A stretch of DNA of 8,166 bases from Actinomycetes bacterium (GTDB lineage Bacteria; Actinomycetota; Actinomycetes; Actinomycetales; Cellulomonadaceae). Position 1 is the stretch's first letter; each line of letters opens with the position of its first letter. The notes under the pieces are model-generated. The model worked only from the letters and a program-made list of their open reading frames with translations, was not told the DNA's origin and did no database searches. Location: the NCBI GenBank assembly GCA_023388235.1, contig JAEWGQ010000299.1, positions 1 to 8,166 of the forward strand. The letters run 5' to 3'. Position numbers and translations under genes: made by a program. Below are positions 1 through 6,335 of this stretch, piece after piece.

Positions 1-958
1 CCAGCGCACCCGGCTGCTCGCCGTCCGCGGCCGCCCGCTCGACCAGGCGCAGCAGCGTCGCGTTCACGGGCGTCGGCACCCCGTGCAGCCGCCCGAGCAG
101 CACGATCTCGCCGTTGAGGTACGCGGCCTCCACCGATCCGGCGCCGCGCACCAGGCTCTGCCAGGTCGACCCGCCGCGCCGCTCCACCCCGGGCAGCGGC
201 ACCAGCGTGAACCCCTCGCGGGCGGCCGCCTCGGTCTCCGGGTCGACGGGTGCGACGCCGGCGGCGGCCAGCACGTCGCGCGCCTCCGCGGTCGCCGCGT
301 CCGCCAGCTCCCGCGCGGGACCGCGCACCGGCCCGCAGAGCGCCTCGACCGCGTTGCCGAGGTTGCTCAGCAGCTTGGCGTACTTCCAGGCCGCCACGTC
401 CGGGACCACCGGCGCGCGGAAACCCGCCGCCTCCAGGTCCGCCGCGACCGCGGCGAGGTCCGGGTCGGGCGGCCCCGCGGGGACGGTGCCGAGCGTCAGG
501 ACGCCGGTCACCGGGCTGCCGGCGGCCGACACCCGCCCCGGCTCCAGGAACGTCGCGGGCAGCCACACGCACATGCCGGCCACCCGGGCGAACCGCCGGG
601 AAGCGGTCCGCTCGTTGTCGACCCCGTTCTGCGCGCAGACGAGCAGCAGGTCCTCGCCCGCGGTGCGCCCGCCGGCGACGGGCCGGCCCGCCCACTGCTC
701 CGTGGTCGCCGCCGTGTCCTGCGACTTCACGGCGAGCACCAGCACGTCGCCCGCCCGGAGGTCGACCTCCTGCGGGCCGGCCGCCACGGGGGCGTGGACG
801 ACGCGGGCGCCCGCCGGGGTCGTCAGGTGCAGGCCGTCCGCCCGCATCGCGTCCCGGTGCGCGCCGCGGGCCACCAGCACGACGTCGCGGCCGGCCTCCG
901 CCAGCAGCCCCCCGATGGTCCCGCCGACCGCGCCGGCCCCGATGATCACGTATCGCAC
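1..958 (-). CDS. Ketopantoate reductase family protein (2-dehydropantoate 2-reductase), 3' end outside window
   Basis: Likely a cytosolic NADPH-dependent reductase of the ApbA/PanE family, which reduces 2-dehydropantoate to pantoate for pantothenate and CoA synthesis. The 319 codons seen are open throughout and run off the left edge without a stop. The N-terminus RYVIIGAGAVGG is a Rossmann GxGxxG dinucleotide-binding loop (G7-G12). Also visible are AVKSQDT (K78), AQNGVDNE (N111), WKYAKLLSN (K192, with K195 and N199, where the family's catalytic Lys and Asn lie) and EAAYLNGEI (E277, matching the family's substrate-binding Glu). The Ser-rich motif before it reads STWQSL, where classical PanE has SSMLQD or similar. 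I chose the GTG at 958 because the Rossmann strand begins two residues later; another in-frame GTG at 976 would add six residues. No strong Shine-Dalgarno is visible. The family is confident; true PanE rather than a paralogue is less so, hence no gene symbol. Confidence 0.88.
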   Translation of the reverse strand, partial: MRYVIIGAGAVGGTIGGLLAEAGRDVVLVARGAHRDAMRADGLHLTTPAGARVVHAPVAAGPQEVDLRAGDVLVLAVKSQDTAATTEQWAGRPVAGGRTAGEDLLLVCAQNGVDNERTASRRFARVAGMCVWLPATFLEPGRVSAAGSPVTGVLTLGTVPAGPPDPDLAAVAADLEAAGFRAPVVPDVAAWKYAKLLSNLGNAVEALCGPVRGPARELADAATAEARDVLAAAGVAPVDPETEAAAREGFTLVPLPGVERRGGSTWQSLVRGAGSVEAAYLNGEIVLLGRLHGVPTPVNATLLRLVERAAADGEQPGAL

Positions 959-1016
959 CCGGTCACCCTGCCACACGCCGCGCCGCCGCCCGGGCCGGGC
1001 CTGCGCGGACGCGCAC

Positions 1017-1055
1017 GGTCCCCGCACGGGACCCCGCCCGGGACCCCGCACGGGG
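1017..1055. repeat. Three tandem 12-bp units with an embedded inverted repeat
   Basis: Three consecutive 12-bp units start at 1020, 1032 and 1044: CCCCGCACGGGA, CCCCGCCCGGGA and CCCCGCACGGGG. Units 1 and 3 differ only in the last base, and unit 2 has one internal change from unit 1. GGTCCC (1017-1022) and GGGACC (1028-1033) form a perfect 6-bp inverted repeat around CGCAC. The position between two divergent starts fits an operator or a structured leader, but chance repetition in C/G-rich DNA is also possible. Confidence 0.6.
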
Positions 1056-1072
1056 GCGCACCGCCGACGCCG

Positions 1073-1078
1073 TACGGT
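1073..1078 (+). promoter_or_regulatory. Candidate -10 box for the amidohydrolase gene (leaderless)
   Basis: TACGGT matches the actinobacterial housekeeping pattern TAnnnT and ends seven bases before the ATG at 1086. That spacing would place the transcript start at or next to the A of the start codon, giving a leaderless mRNA. No convincing -35 hexamer is visible, as is common for such promoters. The alternative reading is that GGAGG at 1079-1083 acts as a Shine-Dalgarno, but it lies only two bases from the ATG. Confidence 0.4.
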
Positions 1079-1085
1079 GGAGGTC

Positions 1086-2312
1086 ATGACCTCCTCCCGC
1101 ACCGTCGCCGTCGTCGGCGGCTACGTCGTCCCCGTCGCCTCCGAGCCCGTCGAGGGCGGCACCGTCCTCATCCGCGACGGCCGCATCGAGGCCGTCGGCG
1201 CCGACGTGCCGGTCCCCGACGGCGCCACCGTCGTCGACGCGACAGGCCGCTGGGTGCTGCCCGGCTTCGTCGAGGCGCACGGCCACGTCGGCATCCACGA
1301 GGAGGGCGAGGGCGTCGCGGGCAACGACACCAACGAGATGACCGGTCCGAACATGGCGGCCGTCCGCGCGGTCGACGCCGTGAACATCGACGACGAGGGC
1401 TTCCGCGACGCGCTGTCCGGCGGCGTGACGTCCGTCGTCGTGAAGCCCGGGTCCGGCAACCCGATCGGCGGCCAGAGCGTCGCGATGAAGTCCTGGGGCG
1501 GCCGGACGATCGACGAGCAGGTCATCTCGGCGTCCGTCAGCGTGAAGTCCGCGCTCGGCGAGAACCCCAAGCGCGTCTACGGGGAGAAGAAGCAGACCCC
1601 CTCGACCCGGCTCGGCACCGCGCTGGTCATCCGGGAGGCGTTCACCGCCGCGCAGCACTACCGCGCCGCGCGCGCCGCCGCCGAGGCGAAGGGCGAGCCG
1701 TTCAAGGTCGACCTCGCGCTGGACACGCTGGCCCGCGTGCTCGACGGCGAGCTCGTCTGGGACCAGCACACGCACCGCCACGACGACATCGCCACCGCCA
1801 TCCGGCTCGCGGACGAGTTCGGCTACCGCCTGGTGGTGAACCACGGCACCGAGGGCCACAAGATCGCCGACGTGCTGGCGGAGCGCGACATCCCCGTGAT
1901 CTTCGGCCCGATGTTCACGTCGCGCTCCAAGGTCGAGCTGCGGGACCGGGCGATCGCGAACCTGGCGGCGCTCGCGGCCGCGGGCGTGCGGGTCGCGATC
2001 ACCACGGACCACCCGGTCGTGCCGATCAACTTCCTGGTGCACCAGGCGACCCTCGCGGTGAAGGACGGCCTGCCGCGGCAGACGGCGCTGGAGGCGCTCA
2101 CCGTCAACCCGGCGGCGTTCCTCGGCCTGGACGGCCGGGTCGGCGCCCTCGAGCCGGGGCGCGACGGCGACGTGGTGATCTGGTCCGGCGACCCGCTGGA
2201 CGTGCACTCCCGCGCCGAGCACGTCCTCATCGAGGGCCGCACGGTGTACACGTGGGACGCGGCGGAGTCGCGCGGGCGCGTGGTCGAGCGCGCGGAGCGC
2301 TTCCGCGCCTGA
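1086..2312 (+). CDS. Metal-dependent amidohydrolase (imidazolonepropionase-like group), substrate unknown
   Basis: A 408-residue cytosolic enzyme of the amidohydrolase superfamily, COG1228-like. It has no signal peptide. The N-terminal part (about 1-60) is the small beta-sandwich typical of these enzymes, ending in RWVLPGFVEAHGHVG, where H65 and H67 form the HxH metal motif. Further likely metal or substrate ligands are H228/H230 (QHTHRHDD), H253 (VNHGTEGHK) and D308 (TTDHP), in the order expected for a TIM-barrel amidohydrolase. The segment PGSGNPIGGQ (121-130) and ALGENPKRVYGEKK (156-169) resemble an uncharacterised branch shared with Firmicutes rather than true HutI. The C-terminus (DGRVGALEPGRDGDVVIWSGDP) returns to the beta-sandwich. 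The ATG at 1086 gives the expected N-terminus. It stands alone, divergent from the reductase and convergent with ppdK, so context does not reveal the substrate. The superfamily call is firm; imidazolonepropionase, dipeptidase or another cyclic amidase activity cannot be separated here. Confidence 0.9.
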   Translation: MTSSRTVAVVGGYVVPVASEPVEGGTVLIRDGRIEAVGADVPVPDGATVVDATGRWVLPGFVEAHGHVGIHEEGEGVAGNDTNEMTGPNMAAVRAVDAVNIDDEGFRDALSGGVTSVVVKPGSGNPIGGQSVAMKSWGGRTIDEQVISASVSVKSALGENPKRVYGEKKQTPSTRLGTALVIREAFTAAQHYRAARAAAEAKGEPFKVDLALDTLARVLDGELVWDQHTHRHDDIATAIRLADEFGYRLVVNHGTEGHKIADVLAERDIPVIFGPMFTSRSKVELRDRAIANLAALAAAGVRVAITTDHPVVPINFLVHQATLAVKDGLPRQTALEALTVNPAAFLGLDGRVGALEPGRDGDVVIWSGDPLDVHSRAEHVLIEGRTVYTWDAAESRGRVVERAERFRA

Positions 2313-2319
2313 CACGCCG

Positions 2320-2355
2320 CCGCCCGGTCCGCAGGGGTCCGGCGGCCCCGGGCGG
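2320..2355 (+). terminator. GC-rich hairpin just after the amidohydrolase stop
   Basis: CCGCCCGG (2320-2327) and CCGGGCGG (2348-2355) are perfectly complementary. Inside the 20-base loop a further CCGC/GCGG pairing (2329-2332 with 2342-2345) can form. The hairpin begins eight bases after the amidohydrolase stop codon. No T-run follows, so if it terminates it is of the U-tract-less kind common in GC-rich actinobacteria. In such C/G-rich sequence an 8-bp arm is weaker evidence than the next hairpin. Confidence 0.35.
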
Positions 2356-2372
2356 GGCGGACGGGCGCCGCG

Positions 2373-2408
2373 GCCCGCCGCCCTGGTGTCCCAACCGGGG
2401 CGGCGGGT
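2373..2408. terminator. Strong hairpin between convergent genes, probable bidirectional terminator
   Basis: Bases 2373-2387 pair with 2394-2408 in a continuous 15-bp stem: 13 Watson-Crick pairs plus two G-T pairs on the plus strand, closing a six-base loop (2388-2393). The core CCCGCCGCCC/GGGCGGCGGG is exact. The hairpin lies 14 bases past the ppdK stop on the minus strand and about 60 bases past the amidohydrolase stop on the plus strand. It is therefore well placed to end both convergent transcripts. Neither flank has a T-run. Confidence 0.65.
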
Positions 2409-2422
2409 GCGCGTGCGCCCCC

Positions 2423-5134
2423 TCAGCGGACGTCGGTGTCGGGACCCTGGATCGCGGCCCTGCCGGCCTCGAGCCGCGCGACCGGCACCCGGAACGGCGA
2501 GCAGGACACGTAGTCCAGCCCGACCGCGTCGAAGAACCGGATCGACTCCGGGTCACCGCCGTGCTCGCCGCACACCCCCACGGTGAGGTCGGGCCGGGTG
2601 GCCCTGCCCTCCTCCACGGCGATGCGGACGAGCCGACCGACGCCCTTCGCGTCGATGGTCTCGAACGGGGAGATGGTCAGCACCCCGTTCTCGAGGTACA
2701 CCGGGAAGAACGCGCCCTCGACGTCGTCCCGGGAGAAGCCCCACGTCGTCTGCGTGAGGTCGTTGGTGCCGAACGAGAAGAACTGCGCGACCTCGGCGAT
2801 GCGGTCGGCGGTGAGCGCCGCGCGCGGCAGCTCGATCATCGCGCCGACCGGCAGGTCGAGCGGCACCCCGCGGGCCTCGCCCACCTCGGCCATGAGGCGC
2901 AGGGCCTCGTCGCGCACGAGGTGCAGCTCCATCACGGACCCCACGAGCGGGACCATGATCTCCGGGTGCGGGGTCCCGCCGGCCTCGAGGCGGTCGGCGG
3001 TGGCCTCGCAGACGGCGCGGATCTGCAGGGCGAACAGGCCGGGCACCACGAGGCCGAGCCGCACGCCGCGCAGGCCGAGCATGGGGTTCGCCTCGTGCAT
3101 CCGGCGGACCGCGGCGAGCAGCTTCACGTCGGCGGGGTCGACCTCGCCGCGCTCCTCGGCGAGCGCGACCCTGACGGACAGCTCGGTGAGGTCGGGCAGG
3201 AACTCGTGCAGCGGCGGGTCGATCAGCCGGATCGTGGTCGGCAGGCCGTCCATCTCCTCCAGCAGCGCCCCGAAGTCCGCACGCTGCAGCGGCAGCAGGG
3301 CGTCGAGCGCGGCCTGCCGCTCGGCGTCGTCCTCGGCGAGCACGACGCGCTCGACGAGCACCCGGCGCTCGCCGAGGAACATGTGCTCGGTCCGGCACAG
3401 CCCGATGCCCTGGGCGCCGAGCGAGCGGGCCCGGCGGGCGTCCTCGGCGGTGTCGGCGTTGGCGTGCACGCGCAGGCGCCGCTTCTCGTCGGCGTGGGTG
3501 AGGATGCGGTGCACCGAGGTGACGAGGTCGGCGGTCTGCTCGTCGTCGCCGGCCTGCGCCAGCGCGGCGTCCAGGCCGGACTCGAGGTAGGTGCTCACCG
3601 GCGACGGGACGACGGGCACCGCGCCGAGGTACACCTCGCCGGTGGAGCCGTCGATCGCGATGACGTCGCCCTCGGCCACGGTGTGCCCGTCCACCCGCAG
3701 GCTGCGGCCGACGGGGTCGATGTCGAGGGCGTCGGCGCCGACCACGCAGGTGCGCCCCATGCCGCGGGCCACGACGGCGGCGTGCGAGGTCTTGCCGCCG
3801 CGCGCGGTCAGGACGCCGACGGCGGCGATCATGCCGCCGAGGTCGTCGGGGTTGGTCTCGCGGCGCACGAGCACGACGTCCTCGCCGGCCGCCGCGCGGG
3901 TCTGCGCCGTGGCGGAGTCGAACACCGCCCGGCCGACCGCCGCACCGGGGGAGGCGGCCATGCCGCGGGTGAGCAGCGTGCGCTCGGCGGTCGCGTCGAA
4001 CTGCGGGAACATCAGCTGGGACAGCTGCGCGCCGCTGACCCGCGCGAGCGCCTCGTCCATCGTGATGAGGTGCTCGTCGACGAGCTGGGTCGCGATCCGG
4101 AACGCCGCGGGCGCGGTGCGCTTGCCGACGCGGGTCTGCAGCATCCAGAGCTTGCCGCGCTCGACCGTGAACTCCACGTCGCACAGGTCGCGGTAGTGGG
4201 TCTCGAGGCGGCGCATGGCCTGGCGCAGGTCGGCGTAGGACTGCGGGTCCACCTGCTCCATCTCGGCGAGGCTCAGGGTGTTCCGGATGCCCGCGACGAC
4301 GTCCTCGCCCTGGGCGTTCACCAGGTAGTCGCCGTAGTCGCCGGTGCGGCCGGTGGCGGGGTCGCGCGTGAACGCCACGCCGGTGCCGGAGGTCGGGCCG
4401 AGGTTGCCGAACACCATCGAGCACACGTTGACGGCCGTGCCGAGGTCGTCCGGGATGCGCTCGCGGCGGCGGTACAGGCGGGCGCGGTCGGTGTTCCAGG
4501 ACCGCAGGACGGCCACGATCGCGAGGTCGAGCTGCTCGCGGGGGTGCTGCGGGAACTCGCGGCCGGACTCGCTCCGGACGATCTCCTTGAACTGGTCGGT
4601 GAGCCGGCGCAGGTCCGCGGCGTCGAGGTCGACGTCGTCGTGCACGCCCTTGGCGGCCTTGGCCTTGTCGAGGGCGTCGGCGAACAGGTCGCCGTCGATG
4701 TCGAGCACCGTCTTGCCGAACATCTGGATGAGCCGCCGGTAGGAGTCCCAGGCGAACCGCTCGTCGCCGGAGAACTCCGCGAGGCCGATGACGGACGCGT
4801 CGTTGAGGCCGACGTTGAGGACGGTCTCCATCATCCCGGGCATGGAGAACTTCGCGCCGCTGCGCACGGACACCAGCAGGGGGTCGTGGAAGTCCCCGAG
4901 GCCGCGGCCGAGCGCGTCCTCGAGCCGGCGCACGGCCATCGTGACCTCGACGCGCAGCTCGGGTGGCAGGTGCCCGGTGCGCATGTAGGCGCGGCAGGCG
5001 TCGGTCGTGATGGTGAAACCGGGCGGGACCGGCAGGCCCAGGCGGGTCATCTCGGCGAGGTTCGCGCCCTTGCCGCCGAGCAGATCCTTCTGGTCCTTGT
5101 CACCCTCGGAGAAGTCCTGGACATAGCTGGCCAC
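2423..5134 (-). CDS. ppdK: Pyruvate, phosphate dikinase
   Basis: Cytosolic enzyme interconverting pyruvate + ATP + Pi and PEP + AMP + PPi through a phosphohistidine carrier. At 903 residues it is full length for the family. The N-terminal nucleotide-binding region starts with DLLGGKGANLAEM (18-30) and includes SVRSGAKFSMPGMMET and GPTSGTGVAFTRDP. The swivelling phosphohistidine domain has GGKTSHAAVVARGMG, with catalytic H451 and T449 at the place of the Thr that PDRP kinases phosphorylate. The C-terminal PEP/pyruvate barrel shows LCRTEHMF (R581), RLIDPPLHEFLP, MLGLRGVRLG, MIELPRA (E768), SFGTNDLTQ (N791, D792) and GVCGEHGGDP, with C855 as the expected general acid. I start it at the GTG at 5134 because GGAGG (5139-5143) precedes it by four to five bases. 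An in-frame ATG at 5155 would add seven residues but has no Shine-Dalgarno. It lies divergent from phoH and convergent with the amidohydrolase. No PDRP regulator gene lies in the window. Confidence 0.97.
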   Translation of the reverse strand: MASYVQDFSEGDKDQKDLLGGKGANLAEMTRLGLPVPPGFTITTDACRAYMRTGHLPPELRVEVTMAVRRLEDALGRGLGDFHDPLLVSVRSGAKFSMPGMMETVLNVGLNDASVIGLAEFSGDERFAWDSYRRLIQMFGKTVLDIDGDLFADALDKAKAAKGVHDDVDLDAADLRRLTDQFKEIVRSESGREFPQHPREQLDLAIVAVLRSWNTDRARLYRRRERIPDDLGTAVNVCSMVFGNLGPTSGTGVAFTRDPATGRTGDYGDYLVNAQGEDVVAGIRNTLSLAEMEQVDPQSYADLRQAMRRLETHYRDLCDVEFTVERGKLWMLQTRVGKRTAPAAFRIATQLVDEHLITMDEALARVSGAQLSQLMFPQFDATAERTLLTRGMAASPGAAVGRAVFDSATAQTRAAAGEDVVLVRRETNPDDLGGMIAAVGVLTARGGKTSHAAVVARGMGRTCVVGADALDIDPVGRSLRVDGHTVAEGDVIAIDGSTGEVYLGAVPVVPSPVSTYLESGLDAALAQAGDDEQTADLVTSVHRILTHADEKRRLRVHANADTAEDARRARSLGAQGIGLCRTEHMFLGERRVLVERVVLAEDDAERQAALDALLPLQRADFGALLEEMDGLPTTIRLIDPPLHEFLPDLTELSVRVALAEERGEVDPADVKLLAAVRRMHEANPMLGLRGVRLGLVVPGLFALQIRAVCEATADRLEAGGTPHPEIMVPLVGSVMELHLVRDEALRLMAEVGEARGVPLDLPVGAMIELPRAALTADRIAEVAQFFSFGTNDLTQTTWGFSRDDVEGAFFPVYLENGVLTISPFETIDAKGVGRLVRIAVEEGRATRPDLTVGVCGEHGGDPESIRFFDAVGLDYVSCSPFRVPVARLEAGRAAIQGPDTDVR

Positions 5135-5138
5135 GTGT

Positions 5139-5143
5139 ACCTC
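5139..5143 (-). promoter_or_regulatory. Shine-Dalgarno deciding the ppdK start
   Basis: Read on the minus strand this is GGAGG, followed by TACAC-type spacing and GTG at 5134-5132, close to the ideal distance. The upstream in-frame ATG (5155-5153) is preceded by a C-run with no purine-rich motif. This favours a protein beginning ASYVQDFSEGD after the initiator. Confidence 0.75.
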
Positions 5144-5269
5144 CGCGTACGACATCGGGGGAGCGCCGTTGCTCCACCTCCAGCAGTCTGCTCCCGCCCC
5201 TCGCGCGGTGCCCAGGGACCATCGGCCCTCCCGCCGGGCGCGCGCGGGCGGCCTGTCGGCGCGGGTCGG

Positions 5270-5275
5270 TAGACT
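5270..5275 (+). promoter_or_regulatory. Candidate -10 box of the phoH-ybeY-corC-like-era operon
   Basis: TAGACT in the context GGTAGACTGG is a very good match to the actinobacterial housekeeping TAnnnT box. It would start transcription near 5282 and give a leader of about 45 bases before the phoH ATG. The position where a -35 would fall (about 5247-5252) is G/C only and shows no TTGACA resemblance. Confidence 0.5.
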
Positions 5276-5327
5276 GGCCCGGTCCGCACGTCCTTCCCGG
5301 AACGGAGCCACGGCGCGAGCCGAGCAC

Positions 5328-6335
5328 ATGGCTGAGACCTCACCCGACCGCACCGACCGGTCGCTCCCCGCCGCGCGGGTCGAGCACCGGATCACCATCC
5401 CGTCCGGCGTCTCCATGGTCGAGCTCCTCGGCATGGACGACCAGGTGCTGCGCGCGGTCGAGTCGGGCTTCCGGACGGTGGACGTGCACGCGCGCGGCAA
5501 CGAGATCACCCTGACGGGCCCGGCGGGCGACGTCGCGCTGGTCGCGCGGCTCGTGGACGAGCTGGTCGAGATGGCCGCGGGCGGCACCCCGCTGACCCCG
5601 GACGTCGTGACCCGGTCGGTCGCGATGCTCACGGCCGGCACCGCCACCCGCCCCGCCGACGTCCTGACGTTCAACATCCTGTCGACCCGCGGGCGCACCA
5701 TCCGGCCCAAGACGTCGGGCCAGAAGGAGTACGTCGACGCGATCGACCGGAACACGGTGACGTTCGGCATCGGGCCCGCCGGCACCGGCAAGACGTACCT
5801 CGCGATGGCGAAGGCCGTGCAGGCGCTGCAGGCCCGCCAGGTCAACCGCATCGTGCTCACCCGGCCGGCGGTCGAGGCCGGGGAGCGGCTCGGGTTCCTG
5901 CCCGGCACCCTGAGCGAGAAGATCGACCCGTACCTGCGGCCGCTGTACGACGCGCTGCACGACATGGTCGACCCCGACTCGATCCCGCGGCTCATGGAGG
6001 CCGGGACGATCGAGGTGGCCCCGCTGGCCTACATGCGCGGGCGCACCCTCAACGACTCCTTCATCATCCTGGACGAGGCGCAGAACACCTCGGCCGAGCA
6101 GATGAAGATGTTCCTCACCCGGCTCGGCTTCGGGTCGAGGGTCGTGGTCACCGGCGACGTCACGCAGGTGGACCTGCCGTCCGGCACGACCTCCGGCCTG
6201 CGGGTGGTCGAGTCGATCCTGGCGGACGTGGACGACGTCGCGTTCTGCCGGCTGAGCTCCTCCGACGTCGTCCGACACCGTCTGGTGAGCGACATCATCG
6301 ACGCCTACGCACGCTGGGACAGCACCGCACGATGA
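5328..6335 (+). CDS. phoH: PhoH family P-loop ATPase
   Basis: Cytosolic ATPase of 335 residues, normal for the PhoH/PhoL group. PhoH proteins are tied to RNA metabolism by constant association with ybeY, but their exact reaction is not settled. The N-terminal part (about 18-110) is the PhoH-type nucleic-acid-binding-like domain ([24 protein letters not shown]). The ATPase core has Walker A GPAGTGKT (149-156), [17 protein letters not shown] (177-193), Walker [10 protein letters not shown] (245-253), [10 protein letters not shown] (275-284) and the C-terminal SSSDVVRH (310-317). The start is the ATG at 5328; the frame is open far upstream, but family proteins begin close to this point. The ribosome binding site is weak: the only GGAG (5304-5307) is 20 bases away. 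It is first in the operon behind the TAGACT promoter, and its stop overlaps the ybeY start as ATGA. Confidence 0.95.
   Translation: MAETSPDRTDRSLPAARVEHRITIPSGVSMVELLGMDDQVLRAVESGFRTVDVHARGNEITLTGPAGDVALVARLVDELVEMAAGGTPLTPDVVTRSVAMLTAGTATRPADVLTFNILSTRGRTIRPKTSGQKEYVDAIDRNTVTFGIGPAGTGKTYLAMAKAVQALQARQVNRIVLTRPAVEAGERLGFLPGTLSEKIDPYLRPLYDALHDMVDPDSIPRLMEAGTIEVAPLAYMRGRTLNDSFIILDEAQNTSAEQMKMFLTRLGFGSRVVVTGDVTQVDLPSGTTSGLRVVESILADVDDVAFCRLSSSDVVRHRLVSDIIDAYARWDSTAR

Larger units (their letters stand above)
959..1085. other. Divergent intergenic region between the ketopantoate reductase and amidohydrolase genes
   Basis: The 127 bp must hold the promoters of both diverging genes. It is extremely C/G rich. 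On the plus strand a TACGGT box sits just before the amidohydrolase ATG. On the minus strand the best -10-like box is CAGGGT (complement of 965-970), six bases before the GTG at 958, which is weak. The middle contains a short tandem and inverted repeat, listed separately. No small open frame with a credible ribosome binding site and no RNA gene was seen. Confidence 0.6.
5135..5327. promoter_or_regulatory. Divergent control region between ppdK and phoH
   Basis: This stretch carries the leaders and promoters of both ppdK (minus) and phoH (plus). On the plus strand there is a clear TAGACT -10 box (5270-5275). For ppdK the best -10-like box is CAGACT (complement of 5185-5190), inside the perfect short palindrome AGCAG-T-CTGCT (5182-5192), without a convincing -35. 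A second small inverted repeat, GGAGC/GCTCC (5160-5164 with 5171-5175), lies in the presumed ppdK leader. No further gene or RNA was seen. Confidence 0.5.

Noticed and set aside
963..2315. Minus-strand 450-codon frame antisense to the amidohydrolase
   Set aside because: The composition is His/Asp/Val/Arg rich without motifs, and the opposite strand encodes a clear amidohydrolase.
2313..2422. Possible small gene or RNA between the amidohydrolase and ppdK
   Set aside because: Only GC-rich hairpins are present. There is no start with a ribosome binding site and no tRNA-like fold.
83..5272. Plus-strand open frame of 1729 codons covering three genes, mostly antisense to ppdK
   Set aside because: Its translation is a low-complexity Arg/Gly/Ala/His mix with no domain. 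It is the antisense shadow of high-GC codon use and overlaps genes with full family motifs.
5169..5327. N-terminal extension of phoH to an ATG at 5169
   Set aside because: The added residues are Arg/Ala/Pro-rich, cross the TAGACT promoter and the ppdK leader, and PhoH proteins normally begin near the ATG at 5328.
5135..5995. Upstream extension of the ppdK frame by 287 codons
   Set aside because: It runs antisense through phoH and shows no homology-like features. The GGAGG-GTG at 5134 gives a family-length protein.
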